A DNA stretch of 64,000 bases, from positions 31,298,737 through 31,362,736 of the forward strand of contig NC_037594.1 in assembly GCF_003073045.1 (NCBI RefSeq), given 5' to 3'. Source of the DNA: Pomacea canaliculata (taxonomy: Eukaryota; Mollusca; Gastropoda; Architaenioglossa; Ampullariidae). Numbering within the stretch: position 1 is the stretch's first letter; each line of letters starts with the position of its first letter. Below, piece after piece: positions 45,601 to 58,440 of this stretch. The translations under genes and the position numbers were made by a program. The notes under the pieces were generated by a model that saw only the letters and a list, made by a program, of their open reading frames with translations, was not told the DNA's origin and ran no database searches.

Positions 45601-47470
45601 CTAGCGACTTCACCTGACTGTCAGGCTAACGGGATAAATGGATGAATAAGCGGATGGAGAGGGATGGCTAGACACAGCCAGACAGCCATTCCCCAAATTG
45701 GAAGAAAGTAGAATAAGGTCCAGCAAAAGATAAGTGGAATTATCAGTCGACACGCACACAAACTCGCAGACAGTCGTAATCATATCTCCTGCAAACACGC
45801 ATGTTATGTAGCGTTACTAAAAATAAATAAATTTTTATTAATAATGCACGCACGTACCAACCCTGTACACACACACACAAACGCACAGAGTAACGACTAG
45901 AGATATATTTTGCTTTAAATTATTAGCCGTGATATATGTACATTTTGGTTGGTAGCAAAATATCCACGAAAAGAGACTGTGGGATGGAATAATAAACAGG
46001 TTTACACTTGATAAACGTGTTTCTTCGTTGCGCATGCTCATAGGTGTTTGGATGGGCGCCTTCTGGTCGCCGACTACAATGAAAACGCATCTTCGTCAGA
46101 AAGAGGATCTGGTCGCTTGTTGGCAGGGGCAACAAAAAGCAGTGGAAAGGGAGCGAATTCTCCGTTCTGTTTGGATGGCTGGGAAAATGGCGGCGCTGAT
46201 TGCTGCAGCAGACTTCGTCTGGCCAGCGCTGCGAGCGATGTGTATCTTCTGTTCAATTTGAAGGAAGGCGGTAAAAAATTGTGAACTCCGCGACATAAGA
46301 TCCCGCGGAAGAAGAAAAAAGAAATCTCACCTTATCTTGACGACTTTGAGAAAGTGCCAGCAGGAAGCTCAAATCCTCAGCAGTCTTACAAAAACATTGG
46401 GAAAGTCACTGTCTTTAAATATTGAATGCCTTGCGGAAAGCACCTGTCTGAAGATGTCCAGTCAAGCGCACCTGTACACGCTAGAGTTGGGCTCTCAAAA
46501 CATCAGTTTTAATTCTTTTGTATCTGCGGCTATCATTCATTCCTGCACATTCCACCCACAATGTCATCCTTGTGTCACACAATGTCATCTTTGTACAACA
46601 CACTGTCATTCTCCACACGATGTCCTCTTGCCCTAAACACAACTCCTTACACCCAACATCATTTGACTGCAAGAAAGATAAAAAAATTCACTAAGTTGTT
46701 TTTAAAAATCAACATCCTCTGTGTGATAACTTTCAATGAAATATCTCATGTCATTGCAATTAAATAATGTAGATGGAGTAGAATGCGCAGTAGTGTTTTC
46801 TTCTTTCCATCCTACTTTTCGGAGCATTTCATCTGAATTTTCTGCGTATTTTGACCTGAATATTCTGTTGTTTTATCCGTATTCTGCGAATTTCACAATG
46901 TTGTATAGTTTTATCTACCTGCGATTTACCTTGTTTACCTGCGTGTTCCAGTTGGAGGGCTTAACATCATTTGCCTCATTTCCTCCCATCCGTCTTCTCC
47001 ACAAGGTTGAGACTCCGTACATTTTCTGATTATAAGCTAAATGTGTCCAAATTTGATAAATGTCTCTCTTCCGTCCTCAATGTACACGCCTAGAAACATC
47101 CAACATACACAGAAAGACTAAAATCACATCTGAATGTGCCTAATTAATATATATCTCTACTTCTACCACTTGGTGAGCACCTGTTGGCTGTGTTGTCAAC
47201 TTATTTCTGTCAATGCTAGTGTGTGTAATACTTTATAACCAGACGGCATGGAGGTGCTCACTCATATTTGGGAAATATGAGAAAAAAGCTGTCAAGTCGT
47301 CTGTAAAGGCCAAGAAACCAGCGTATTGACAACAGCAAATGTTTTGTGTTATGGTTAGGTTTCTCTAAATTTTATTTTGTCAACAAAAGTGCAAAATTTG
47401 CTTGCTTTGTTGTTGTTTCTTTTAGATATATCTCGTGATTAAAAAAAAAAAATCCTTGTAGACGAAAAGA
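42681..47470. other. gene-poor stretch, 42.7-47.5 kb
   Basis: An AT-rich block with repeated aatatctt strings lies at 42700-42775. CT-rich simple sequence is at 44450-44462 and 44932-44945. Overlapping frames around 46028-46296 on both strands are GC-richer and include a YY1-like aaaatggcggc at 46184-46194 and a gcgcatgc near 46030, which hint at a promoter-like patch without a supported gene. A short three-unit tandem repeat of cacaatgtcat-type strings is at 46556-46622. Confidence 0.35.
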
Positions 47471-47476
47471 CGGCAC

Positions 47477-47782
47477 GCGCATGCGTCTTCAGACACGATG
47501 GGGGCAGTGAAGTCACTTCCGGTCCCGCTCTCTGACCGCCTCCGCGCCATCTGGGGGAGCGAAGACCCTGAGTCTGATTCTGAAGTCTCTCAGACACCAT
47601 CGTCACGTGACCGGCAGTACGCCTACAAAACGACTTACATCAGCACGATGGATAGAGCGAATGATAACAAGGCTGAGCATTTGGCAACGACTGAGCTCTT
47701 GGGAGAATCTTGGGTGGGGAGGGAGTTAGTGGATGTAAAGGTGTATGTGAAGCAAAAACTGGATAAAGCTCGTTTTTGTTGA
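47477..47782 (+). other. weak candidate first coding exon with N-myristoylation-type start
   Basis: A 94-codon frame starts at ATG 47498, beginning MGAVKSLPVPL. Gly2 with Ser6 fits the N-myristoylation consensus. An NRF1-like gcgcatgcg (47477-47485) lies 13 bases upstream of the ATG, as in short-UTR animal promoters. The frame ends at a TGA without a known domain. I recognise no family and see no downstream exon, so this may be chance. Recorded only because start context, motif and promoter-like site coincide. Confidence 0.2.
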
Positions 47783-47785
47783 GTA

Positions 47786-48070
47786 AAGGTCGATAAATGC
47801 TTTTCCTTTTTTTGTCCTTCTCTCTCTCTCCCTGGCCTCATGTTAGACAACTTATTTTGTTCAATTGACATTTCTCGTGGATAAACAAACACCTGCTTTT
47901 GTCACAGAGCAAATGGAACCCAAGACCCTTCATTTTTGTTTTATTGGTGACAAGAGATATAACTCTGTGCTACACAAGCTTAAAAACTGAATAATAATAA
48001 CAACAATAATAAGTAGTGAAAGTTTATAGCGCACTCTATTGAGAACATAATAGTAATGATTTAAGCACTA
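47786..48070. other. non-coding spacer
   Basis: No gene. ataataataacaacaataataag simple sequence and a tttatagcgcactc string near 47985-48045 probably belong to the adjacent SINE-like element. Confidence 0.35.
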
Positions 48071-48160
48071 AAAAAAAAAAGGTTGGACTGAGAATCGAAT
48101 CCATGACTTTTAGGTTGCTCCATACAAGTAATGATGAGTCGGAGGCGCTACCTCCTCAGC
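48071..48160 (-). mobile_element. tRNA-related SINE head, minus strand (degenerate)
   Basis: On the minus strand a box A-like gtagcgcctccgactc (48150-48135) and a box B-like ggattcgattctc (about 48104-48092) stand about 45 bases apart, followed by a run of ten T. This is the layout of an RNA polymerase III promoter and terminator as in tRNA-derived SINEs. It does not match the SINE at 20401 beyond the tRNA-like core. The body may extend left to about 47986. No target-site duplication identified. Confidence 0.45.
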
Positions 48161-51100
48161 GAACAGGTGAAGGGAGTAACTGTTGGAAGACGACGGGGAA
48201 GGAACCTGAGAAATTCCTCTCAGCGGGACCACACACTCCTTCCATCACAGCCTCGTTTGCACAACTTAATTGAGGAGGATAATGGCAATTATACATCCCT
48301 CTGAATGTCACTGCACCCATCAACTGATTTAACTGTCAGGGCAAAAGGACAGCAACATTTCTCGCCTGCCTTTTAAAGAGCAAAGAAAGGTTAAACAAGC
48401 ATTCCCTCCCCCTTCACTGTGTTTCTGTACTCTCCATTGGTCAGTCACTTGTTGCTTCCCAAATTCGGCGCTCACGTCATCCTGGACACCAAATATCAAT
48501 ATAAACAAGTGTAAATATCAACAAGTATAATATAAAGCAATAAATACAAATATCACTAAATTTTTCGCAACTGATTGATGTGTTGTTTACTTCTGTAACA
48601 GCTGTTCTACCGTCTAAAACATTTTAATGTTTATTGTTTATGCAGAATGTTTTAACAAAGCTGACATCTTTCGGTTTCTCTTCTTGTGCTCTGACATCCT
48701 TGACTTAGAATATACTTACCTCTAGCAATGGGCAAATCCCATCACAAATGACAGCTGGTACCCACAAACATAGATTACTAGCCTGAATATTTCTGTGACC
48801 TCTTGTATTGCTTTAGTACTGAGAGAAATCCGCACAAAGCAAATATATCTCCCGAGGAGGCAGCAGCGGATGGAACTCAGTTGATGTCTATGATGTGTCT
48901 CGCCAGCAAGAAGGTCTGAGATTCTTCACAAACTCAGGGAGGGCAATGCGTGAGTCACTGAGGCTGAGATAGCAGATCTCGCCCATACAAATGTGTTTTT
49001 GTCCGCAGAGAAACGAGGCTGCAACGAGCCCAAGATAAAGGCCAAGGGAGATAAAAAGCGTCCACATGATTTCCAATGGCCGCGTCGCTGCCTTCTCCGC
49101 GGGATTTTTCATCAGGTGTCTGGTCTTTGATCTTTAGTTTTATGCCAGAACAAAACTGCACAGTTAATCTTGCACTTTTTGTATGGTGGACACTATTATT
49201 CTACAAAATGTATTCATTTGAGAAGCCGTTTGTAGTCGCTGTCCGTGTGTGTGTGTGCGCGCGCGCTTGTTTGTGTGTTATTCGTGCGATGCGCACTCAC
49301 TGTACATGATTTTGAGGTAAAGGAAGAGAACAACCGCCCATCTGACCTGCCGATCATTCAAATGACATTCGTAGTAACATTATAGTTCATCTGCAACCCA
49401 AACCTTCAGTCCAGTGCGCCAAACAGACACAGACAAAGAACGGTAACCCAAAGGGCAAACCTTTCAACACAGAAATACGAATACTCACTTGGATACATAA
49501 ATGGAGTTCGTCATCTTATGAACTCTAACCCAACCTCCTGTTGGCTATTTGCCCCAGATCGATGGTTGTTTTTTTCTAGACAGTTCTTTGCTTAACAACA
49601 AACCTCTTTCTCATGTCCTTCAGAGCAAGATGACAATGACTGCTAAAAAAAGGAACCATTGAACTTATAACAAGGACCTTGCAACCAATCCTCCATAAAT
49701 AAGTGAAGAAAGACAGATAATTGTTTTAAAGCCTGAATTTCTCAATAGTAATATTTCCTGAAATATTTCTTTTACATCGAGAAATGATGACACGCGGAGC
49801 TTCGCGGAGCATAAACAAGCGAGAAGCAGAAGGTCAGAGGGTCCACATAAAGAATACTCGTGTTGTCATCTGAAATAAATCTGCCAGCCATTCGATTTTT
49901 TTTTACCGTCGACGTGTGTATCACATTGTTTTTCTCCCTCCCAGCGTTCTTTGAGCCTTGTGGTGTACTTCCCTGGAGAAAATTCGCCCGTACTATGGCG
50001 ATGTTGAGCTGGTCATTCAGTCCAAGACCTTCTGACTAAGCCACAACTAACACACGCACATTCAAGTGTCAGCAGCCTCTTATTGTCTTCTAGAGAGACA
50101 ACTGTGATCTACTTCCAGAACAAACTGTACTGGCCAGTAGACTGAAGCATCGCTAGAAGCCGACCCCAGGAAAGAGCAGATAAACACACATGAAGACAAG
50201 CGCCGGTGTATTCTGGGAACGCCGCCTGGAGTTATCGCTGCGCCTTCTATTTCGTCTGTTTGTTTTCGGCTTTGATTTTGTGTTCAGTGGCTCATTTTGC
50301 TGAGAGTTAAAACCATCTTAGCAGCAAGTACATGGGGAAACTCCCATTCTCTTTGTTCACTTTGTTGGCTTGCTCTTTAATCAAGGAGCGGATCAGAGAC
50401 GAGACCTTCTGTTCCACACACTGAGCTCAGTCTCATTATGTCAACAGGTCAGTAAGTATGGGAGGATATTTACGGATAAGGACTTGTTTGTGTAATTACA
50501 GTAGCAACCAAGTACTTCTCTCTCTGTCTCCGTTATTTCTTTCAGGATGTAATGCCTGTTACAGAGCTGGACTAAGTCTTGAAATGGTTTAGTTGCTGAC
50601 TAGCTAAAACACAAGCAGAAAACCAAACCTGACCTCATTCATCTCTCCTTCACCCCAGCTTTCCCTCTTTCTTTCATTTTGTATGTCTGTGTGTTCGCCA
50701 TCTATCAATTAATTCAGCCTAGTTTAATAATAGTAAAGCGCATTTTTCCATTTGGAGTCGAGCTGTCGTGAGCAGGAAAGCCTGCAAACGGAACGACAAG
50801 ACCAGCAGCAAAGACGGTTGACAAAGAAAACCTAAAGAGTGAGCAAAACATCAAAAGTTGAACAGTTGATCAACTGACAAACTTTGTGAAGCAAGACAAT
50901 ATTCCTCCCATCCTTCAACTCGCTCGGCAAGAAAACACTAACAGGACATTTTCACTGAAGGAACATCTGTTGTTGAGGGAAGAGGCTGACTAGGGACAGG
51001 AATCGTTGTCCTCTGTACATTGAAAGTTGAGCGAGCAGGCGGCGAGTCACGTGACTTTGGCTCAGACTGAGATGCGCACCAGCTGCCCTCGCCATCCCAC

Positions 51101-52976
51101 CATGACTGATGACCTCTCACCCCTGCCGGCCATTTTCCTCCCTTTACCTGCCGCTCATCGGAACGGCCATGAGACAGTGACTGAGACCCTTGGTCAGGCG
51201 AGCTGACCCCAGTGACTCTCGACCTCTCCATTAAGAGATATCACGTGGTGCTTGCAGTCTCTTGAGTTTTCTTTGCTATTTTTCCTGTTAACAAAATTTT
51301 TAGAGAAGTAAGAAAATTTGCTTTTCAAATTTTTGTCTTTCTCGGAGATTTTTCTTCTATCATGCTCGTTATTCCTAATCACGATCAAAAAAATGAGTTT
51401 TGGCCGCATCTTCAAGTCGTAGTTTAAATAATCCATAAACTGTCTTAACTGCCCTAACAACGAGCTCCATGTTACATCAGTTTCGTTCTTACTCATAACT
51501 CATTTTTTCTTCTTCTGAAGGAGCAAGTGGAATAACTTTGCTCAAGCCTCCTCATAAGTCAGTCTAACGACTTTAGATGAATACATTATTTAAACCTCCC
51601 CCAGCAACATTTTGTGAAGCTGCTCTGAGACAACAGTCTTAAGAAACTTCAACATTATTCCAAAAGGTTTTTAAGTAATGTCTGTTATACTTTGTCTGTA
51701 CCTACACGTCTTACCCTGAAATAAATGAAACAGGAATGTGTTTAATCATAATTAGTTTTCAAAGAGTAGTTTATGATAAAGAAAAGCCATCCTGGTCACA
51801 GCTTTATGTTAGGAAAGGCAAAGACTTGCAGAGTTGGCGAGTCTATTGCAGATGCTGGTCTGGACATGATGAAGTGTTTTCTACCGCCGCCTGCAACAAC
51901 TCGTCCCTGGAGAGCTGACAAAAGGAAAGCATGCGACAGAGAGATAATTGTTTTTAGGAGCTGAAGCATTCATCATTGCCTACATGGACTGCAGGTCAGT
52001 AAATGTCTGCGCGCGTGTGTATGTGCGTGTGTGTATGTACGTGTGTGTGTGAAGAGGCTCACATGCTAGTGAGTCTGTCTGCGTGTACGCACAATAAGCA
52101 AACAGTTGTGTCTTTATTGTGTGTGATTAGCTCATTAATGTAATGGTCTTTCTGACTCCATGTCCCTTAACGACTCAATATTGTCCTCCTCTCGATGGCC
52201 TTCTCCGTCTCCCGTTTGTTGATGTCGGTCCGCACTCAGACCGCCTGCTACTCTACCCAGGCTTGTATCCGAGTCTCTGTTGCGAGGACTTTTATTCCCA
52301 ATTTTCCTTTTCAATATTTTCCATTACCCACTCGCATTCAGTCACACACATTCTCTCTCTGTCTTTGTTTGTCTTTCTGTTGCTTGATCTCTTCCTTTTT
52401 GATTGTCCTAAACAAAATTGCATTTCAAGAAGATATTAAAAGTTTTTGAATAGGAAAAAAAGCTAGTATTACAGCATTCCTGCGTTTTTCGCGATAATCA
52501 CGGATGGGAGATGATCTCTCCTCCTAAGTGCCTGCCCGTCTGTTGTCACTTTTCCACTCAGTCCGACAGCCACGTCACAGAGCGACGACTGCTCCTCACC
52601 CCTCAGCCCAACCCACACTGGCGACACGAATACCGAGTGTTGTCCCAGTCCAGGGATGGCAGCAGCTTCGACGACTTTCTCCTAGCCAATGAGTCCATTG
52701 TCCACCTCTCACAGGTCATCCAAGTTCTTCCACAAGACTGATTCTCTCATTGTGCCATTAAGGTAAATCTCACCGCTCAGGTGTGACAAACCTTTGTGTG
52801 TCTTCACTGGCTGGTGGCAGCGGCCACTGGTCTCTCTACATCTCTCTGGCTACTTAACACTGTCTGCCTGACACCTAGGTCTTCCCTAAAACCCTGTCGA
52901 CCAGACCCACAAGGTTTCTCTAGCTGTGGATGTGTCGACCTCTTTGTAGGACATGTTCATGTCCCCCGACTAAAGA
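48161..52976. other. gene-poor stretch, 48.2-53.0 kb
   Basis: No convincing gene. GT-rich simple sequence lies at 49243-49280 and 52009-52051. Overlapping short frames at 52143-52449 and 52511-52741 have no recognisable domain. Confidence 0.4.
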
Positions 52977-53120
52977 TGTCCGCTAGTGTCGTGGTTAAAA
53001 CCCTCGCTTATCACCACAACAGTAAAAGACCATGGATTCCGATCTCGTCTCCAGACCATTTCTGTATGTGACAGAACCTGGCCACTTCCAGACACATTCT
53101 CTGTGAAACAGTGACAGTGA
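52977..53120 (+). mobile_element. tRNA-derived SINE-like element
   Basis: Box A-like gctagtgtcgtggttaaaac (52982-53001) and box B-like ggattccgatctc (53034-53046) at tRNA-like spacing indicate a SINE head. The 3' limit is uncertain, since no A-tail or target-site duplication was found. It differs from the elements at 20401 and 48071, implying at least two SINE families. Confidence 0.45.
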
Positions 53121-56100
53121 CCCTTCATAGTGCGAGATCACCACTAGGTGGAAGCACTTTCTTGCCAAAGAAACCCAACCAGTCAACTGGACCCAGGTAC
53201 AAATGGCACATGACAGCAGCTGTGTACTGAGAACTTGTGTCTGACCATGTGCTGTCAACATATCAGCTGAATAATGTCACGTGGCCTCAAGTGTCAACCA
53301 ACGTTTATGTCCTTCATATTTACTGCTCGTTTCCATGCCAGCTGATGGCGCTGTGGGCAAAGCCCACTAACATATTCCCTGCAAAGAAACACCAATATCA
53401 ATAAATCTCGCGAGACCAGCTGACAGATCCTCACTTTGCAATGGTAATACGGACGTTGAGCGGAAGTCGGGCGATGCTGGGATTTCGGTCAAAAAAGTCT
53501 TTTTTCTCCCTTATACAACTTGGAGGGTTTCCACTGAAGTAGAGAACGAATAACAGTAAGTTTGTGTTGAGAACCACCATAACCTGACCGACATTTTCCA
53601 GTAATTTGCCGTTGTATTTCCTTTCACTTGTGATGACGCCATCCTTTGTTTCTAATTTGAATTTTATTTCGATTGTTTTATGCCACAGACATCCACATTT
53701 GTCATTGTTCATTACCACAATCAACAATATAAATAATAGTAAGAATCATATAAATAACTCACTTGTTTACGCCAGTTTTCAGGACTTTTAGACGTGTCCT
53801 AAACTCAGAGAATGTCTTTTTATATTTATAGTTCATCCCTGGCAGCGTTACATCACTTGTATTCTTTTCACTATTTGAACTGACATAACTATGCTTGGAT
53901 TAAGATTTTTCCTAGGCTCATATAAAGACTGGCAACTAAGACTTCCTTCACACAAACAGCATTTTGGAGTGGTTCTTTACAGCTGAGGAATTGTCACTGT
54001 TATTTTCTTCGCATGAATGGTGACACTGGTGGCGCTGTACTGCATTTTATTTTGGCAAGGAAGAAACTGCCGGCGAAACTATTAAAGTCTGAGAGAAAGG
54101 AAGCCTGTGTTCCTGTCATGGCGGCATTCCTCACAACTGAGAATCACCAGGAGGTTTGGACTTACAGCATCCAACTGTCCTGTTGATTCGTTATTGTCCA
54201 GGGTGTCACACGTTCTCACACCGGCTAGAGTCACGTGACAGTCAGCACAACTTACAGCGTTAACTCGCTTCTCAACTTCCCGATATAAACGCTGGTGCAT
54301 TCTGGGAAAATCAAAGTCTTGACACATAATCATCAATCAGAATGCAATTTCGTGCGGTCTGATGAGAAATGGGGAGCAATGAGTCCTCAACGCCCTGCTC
54401 ATCCACAGCGACGCCTGGCGGTAGTGACGTCAGCATGGCGTGCAACGTGTGGACGGACAATCAGCAAAAACTAACGGTTATAAAGTGATAGCTAGTTGAA
54501 AAAATAGGGTTTTTTCTTTTCATTTTACTTGTTCTTTGACAACGTTTGTTGCACGTATGATTTTTTCAAAAAAAAGCCTCTCCTCTTTCTCGCTCTCGCT
54601 CTGGGCACTGTGTGTGAGGTGGGAGGAAGATTGAGAGCCAAAGAGAGAGAGAAGGGGAAAGAGAGAGGGAAAGAAGAAGACGGGACACACATTCTTTGAT
54701 GTGTGAGGAAAGTGGGGTACGAGCACATTTGGAAGCATGGCAGAAAAATAGAGATAGTAAATTACGTTTTTCTTCCCTCTCTGAGCCTCCTTTCCTGAAC
54801 TGACATCCTTTATTTATAAAGGTTCACATCCCAGATAGTGCTCTCCTTTTTTTTTTTTGCTTGATATCTTCAAATTATTATTAAAACTTACTCCTCATCT
54901 TACGTGCATGTCCGATCTTGTTTTTCGTAGATAATTCTTGATAAGTTTCGTGAAATTGCTTCAAATATCAAGTTATTAAAGTTGTGGCCACCAACCTGAC
55001 ATGACTGCTTACAACTGTCAAGATTTGTTTTATTTGACTGAGCCTACAATTCACGAAATAAAGTGAAGAAAAGTATGGTTTAGCCTCCAGTTTAAGCAAA
55101 CCATATCTTTTGATTGATAATTTATTGATTATCTTATTAGACTATTAATTGTTTATGATGTTGTTTCCCCCATTGAGGTTACCATGACTCCCAAGATGTA
55201 AAGAGATGAGAAACTTTGACAGTCGCAACAGTTCACTAGACAAAAAACAAACAAACAAAAAACAGATGAAACTTTGAAGCAAATATTAAATCAGACTGAT
55301 TGTATGAGAAAGAAAGAAAGAAAAAACAATACAAGAACATCTAGCAGACTGCAGCGGTCTTGCCATCCCTGGAGGAAACAGGTGACCTCACTAAAAGTCA
55401 ACTGGCAGGAGGCATAAAATAAGCTTGACATGATCTACCCAGCACACCTACCCGCCATCTTCGTGCCTCGCATCTGTCCGTATTTCTCCATCAGAAGAAG
55501 TTCGCACCAAGTAATTGCTGGTCGGAAAAAGAAAGAAAAGAGAAAGCCAGTCGCAGCGAGCGGTCTGACAGCGCTCAGTGCCGGCTTTTCTTGCGAAAAT
55601 TATTCTCTGGGTTCAACTTGCAGAAGGCCTTTGGTGTCTGCGATCTCTGACAGAAAACCTTGATGAGGAAAGCAGCTGAAATGACGAAAGCTTAGAGCTG
55701 CAGCAATCAATTAGTCTGAGACCAGATGACTTGCTTGTGATGTAGACAGCGGGAGAGAAATGTGGACGAGGGCCTGGACAGTGCACGCCAATCACCGGGT
55801 CATTACATCCTGTAGTCAACGAACCTCTCACATACAAACTCTCACAGAGATGATGGTGTTCTCTGTCACAGCTTGTGTCCAGACATCGTTGTCCATTAAT
55901 GTCTCTTTGTGTTTGAGGAGATATACTGCTGTCCTCTTTCTTGCTGTCTTTGACTTTGTTGTCGTTGTCATTGCTTCTCTTTTCTAGTTATTTTATTGCT
56001 TATGTGTTTATTAGACACGAAGGGACATAAAAAAGTTACAGAAGAAACTTTTTTAATAGGTAATGTTTGTTGTTGTTGATGGGTTAAAGGAAACGAGGTA

Positions 56101-58440
56101 AATTGGAGGTATTGGAGAGGCAGACAAACAAAGGGACGGACGGACAGATAAACAAGAACGGAGAGGAAAAACAGAAGAGAGATAAAGGATGAGGTAGCAA
56201 GAAACTTCTGAAATATGTGTCAGCGAATCTGTCATTTTGGTTCATTTTGACAACTTACTTCCCCACCGCCGTTTGCAGTAGTGTAAAAGTGTTTTCCTGT
56301 CTCATGTTCCTCTTCCGAAAATTCTTAAAATATTTAGCGATCTTCCTTTTTTATGTCTCCGTCATTCCGTCAACGTGAACCCCGGTCTGGCATCGTACAG
56401 ATGTTTTTAAATTGTTCATGTGCATTAAAACAGCTTTTTCTAGAATACTTCTTTTAAGTCCTGGGATATTCTTTCCCTCGCTTTAGCTCTTGGTCACGTG
56501 TTTTCCCTACGTTATAGTTACGTCATTTTACGTCATAGGTTTTTCTACTTCTACCGTCGTTCCTTTCCCCGGTAACTTCTTTTGTACTCACTGCTACGGT
56601 CTTTCTTGTCCTCCCCTCGTAACCTTTTCCCTACTGCCAGAGTGGTCTTGGTAACCCACCCGGAGTCTAATAACAGTTTGTTTTGCTGAATTATTGGAGC
56701 GACGGGCGTTATCTGCCCCTGCGACCGTCGCAGCTCTTGTTCGTTGCCTCGTGTCTCCTTGAATATTAGGTTCTGTTGTGGCAAACCTCCATCTAATGTT
56801 GGTCTGTCCATTATCTCGTGTCCTACATCCCCGGCCCCTGGGAGGTACTTGACCTGCGCACAATGCAGGTCACCGTCACGCGATGAGTTGATCCTTCACG
56901 GATCCACAACCATATCTGTATAAAGGTTGAAGACCACAACTTTATCCCTTAGGTCCCTTTAAGAATTTTTTTGTTCAGTTAATTAACTAAGGGGCTTAAC
57001 TATCTTCATAAATAAATTCAACTTTTTTTATGAGCAGCTGTTATTTTCATTCGAGTGTTTCATGATGTATTAAGATGTTCATTTATGTGATAGATATTTA
57101 TTTGATGTTCATTTATGTGCCAACACATTTAACAAGTCTCGCATGGGAACCATCTTGCCTCCAACTTCATTCTGTTTATTTGGCTTCTGTTACCATAGAA
57201 ACTGCTTTTTTTCGGTACAGAATCCAAACAGGCACTTGTATGGCAGGCCACCCAGACTGCGAGAAAATTTGAGATTAGCGCCTGGCATTTGAGTTTGAAT
57301 TGAAGAATTACCTGACTGATAGGCCAGCCGTTAACGTCAGCACCTACCTGAGTAACCCTCCCGTCCTCCTGCACCTGTGGCATGCCAACACACAAAGCAA
57401 CTTTATAGCCTTACAAGCAGACAGGCTGACAGGCAGACATGAAGATAGCAAGATAGTCATGTGAAGAAGAAGAAGAAGAAGAGGAGGAGGAGGAGGAGGA
57501 TGCTGGTCTTTTGTTACTAATGTGATGATGATAGCCAGGTTTCATAAATCAACGTCACTATTAACCAAAAAGACAGAAAGGTTTAGATGTTATTCCAACG
57601 AATCAAGCACACAACATAACTCTTAAAACAGCAACAACACAAACAACAAGTTCAGTCCTAGCAATGAACAACAAAACATGTTTACTGACTTGACATGTTA
57701 GTCTTAATTGGTTCTGCAATACACAACAGAGCGCATTCGGATTTACTATTTCCGCAACTTCATTCTCTTCTCCTCCTTCTCTCTCTCTGTTTGTGTGTCT
57801 GCGCGCGGGATTGTGAATGGAGGATGTATTGCAAAGCACAGGTATACCTGTCTATAGCTAGAGTTACACTGCAGGGTTAGAATATGTTTGTCTGTTGCTA
57901 GAGCTACACCCCTCGCTAAACAAATAAAATTTTCTGTCTTCTCCGCTGGCACGTGTCTGCTGACCTCACCTTGTGACTGCAGAATACATCTGACATTGTT
58001 TGTCCACTTCACTCCATGACCCCACTTCTGAAACTTTGTCCACTTCACCCGATGACCCCACTCATGAAACCATTCCCCTTGTCCTCTGTGTCTGGCAGGG
58101 CACGAGGAGGTGTGTATAGTTCTCACAGATAGTTACAATGGTCGGACCATCGTAATCGGAGATTAGTACATCGGTCATGTGACAGACGAACAAAAGGTTA
58201 CATCGGGTCGGGGTTAAGAGGTTAAAGTCGTGAGCTTTGTTTGCTTCCATTATATTTGCTTCGCCAGTTATGCTTCAAACGCGTGAAAAAAATAGTTTTT
58301 AAAGCCACGTATGTCTGGGTCTTGCTTGTAAACAAAGGCAATAAACAAGCAGGTGCTGCTGACACCTGGAGGCAAGGAAGGGAGGAGATATGCTGGAGGA
58401 GGCTGCGCTTCTTCTGCGCACTGACAACAGTCAGCAGACT
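53121..58440. other. gene-poor stretch, 53.1-58.4 kb
   Basis: No gene supported. GA/CT-rich simple sequence lies at 54588-54680, a (GAA)n/(GGA)n microsatellite at 57463-57501, and two copies of a 34-bp tandem unit (tttgtccacttcac...gaccccact) at about 57998-58070. Overlapping minus-strand frames at 56551-56863 show no domain I can name. Confidence 0.4.

Noticed and set aside
56551-56863. Overlapping minus-strand frames as a retroelement fragment
   Set aside because: No family motif could be named. Two frames open over the same bases suggest base composition rather than coding.
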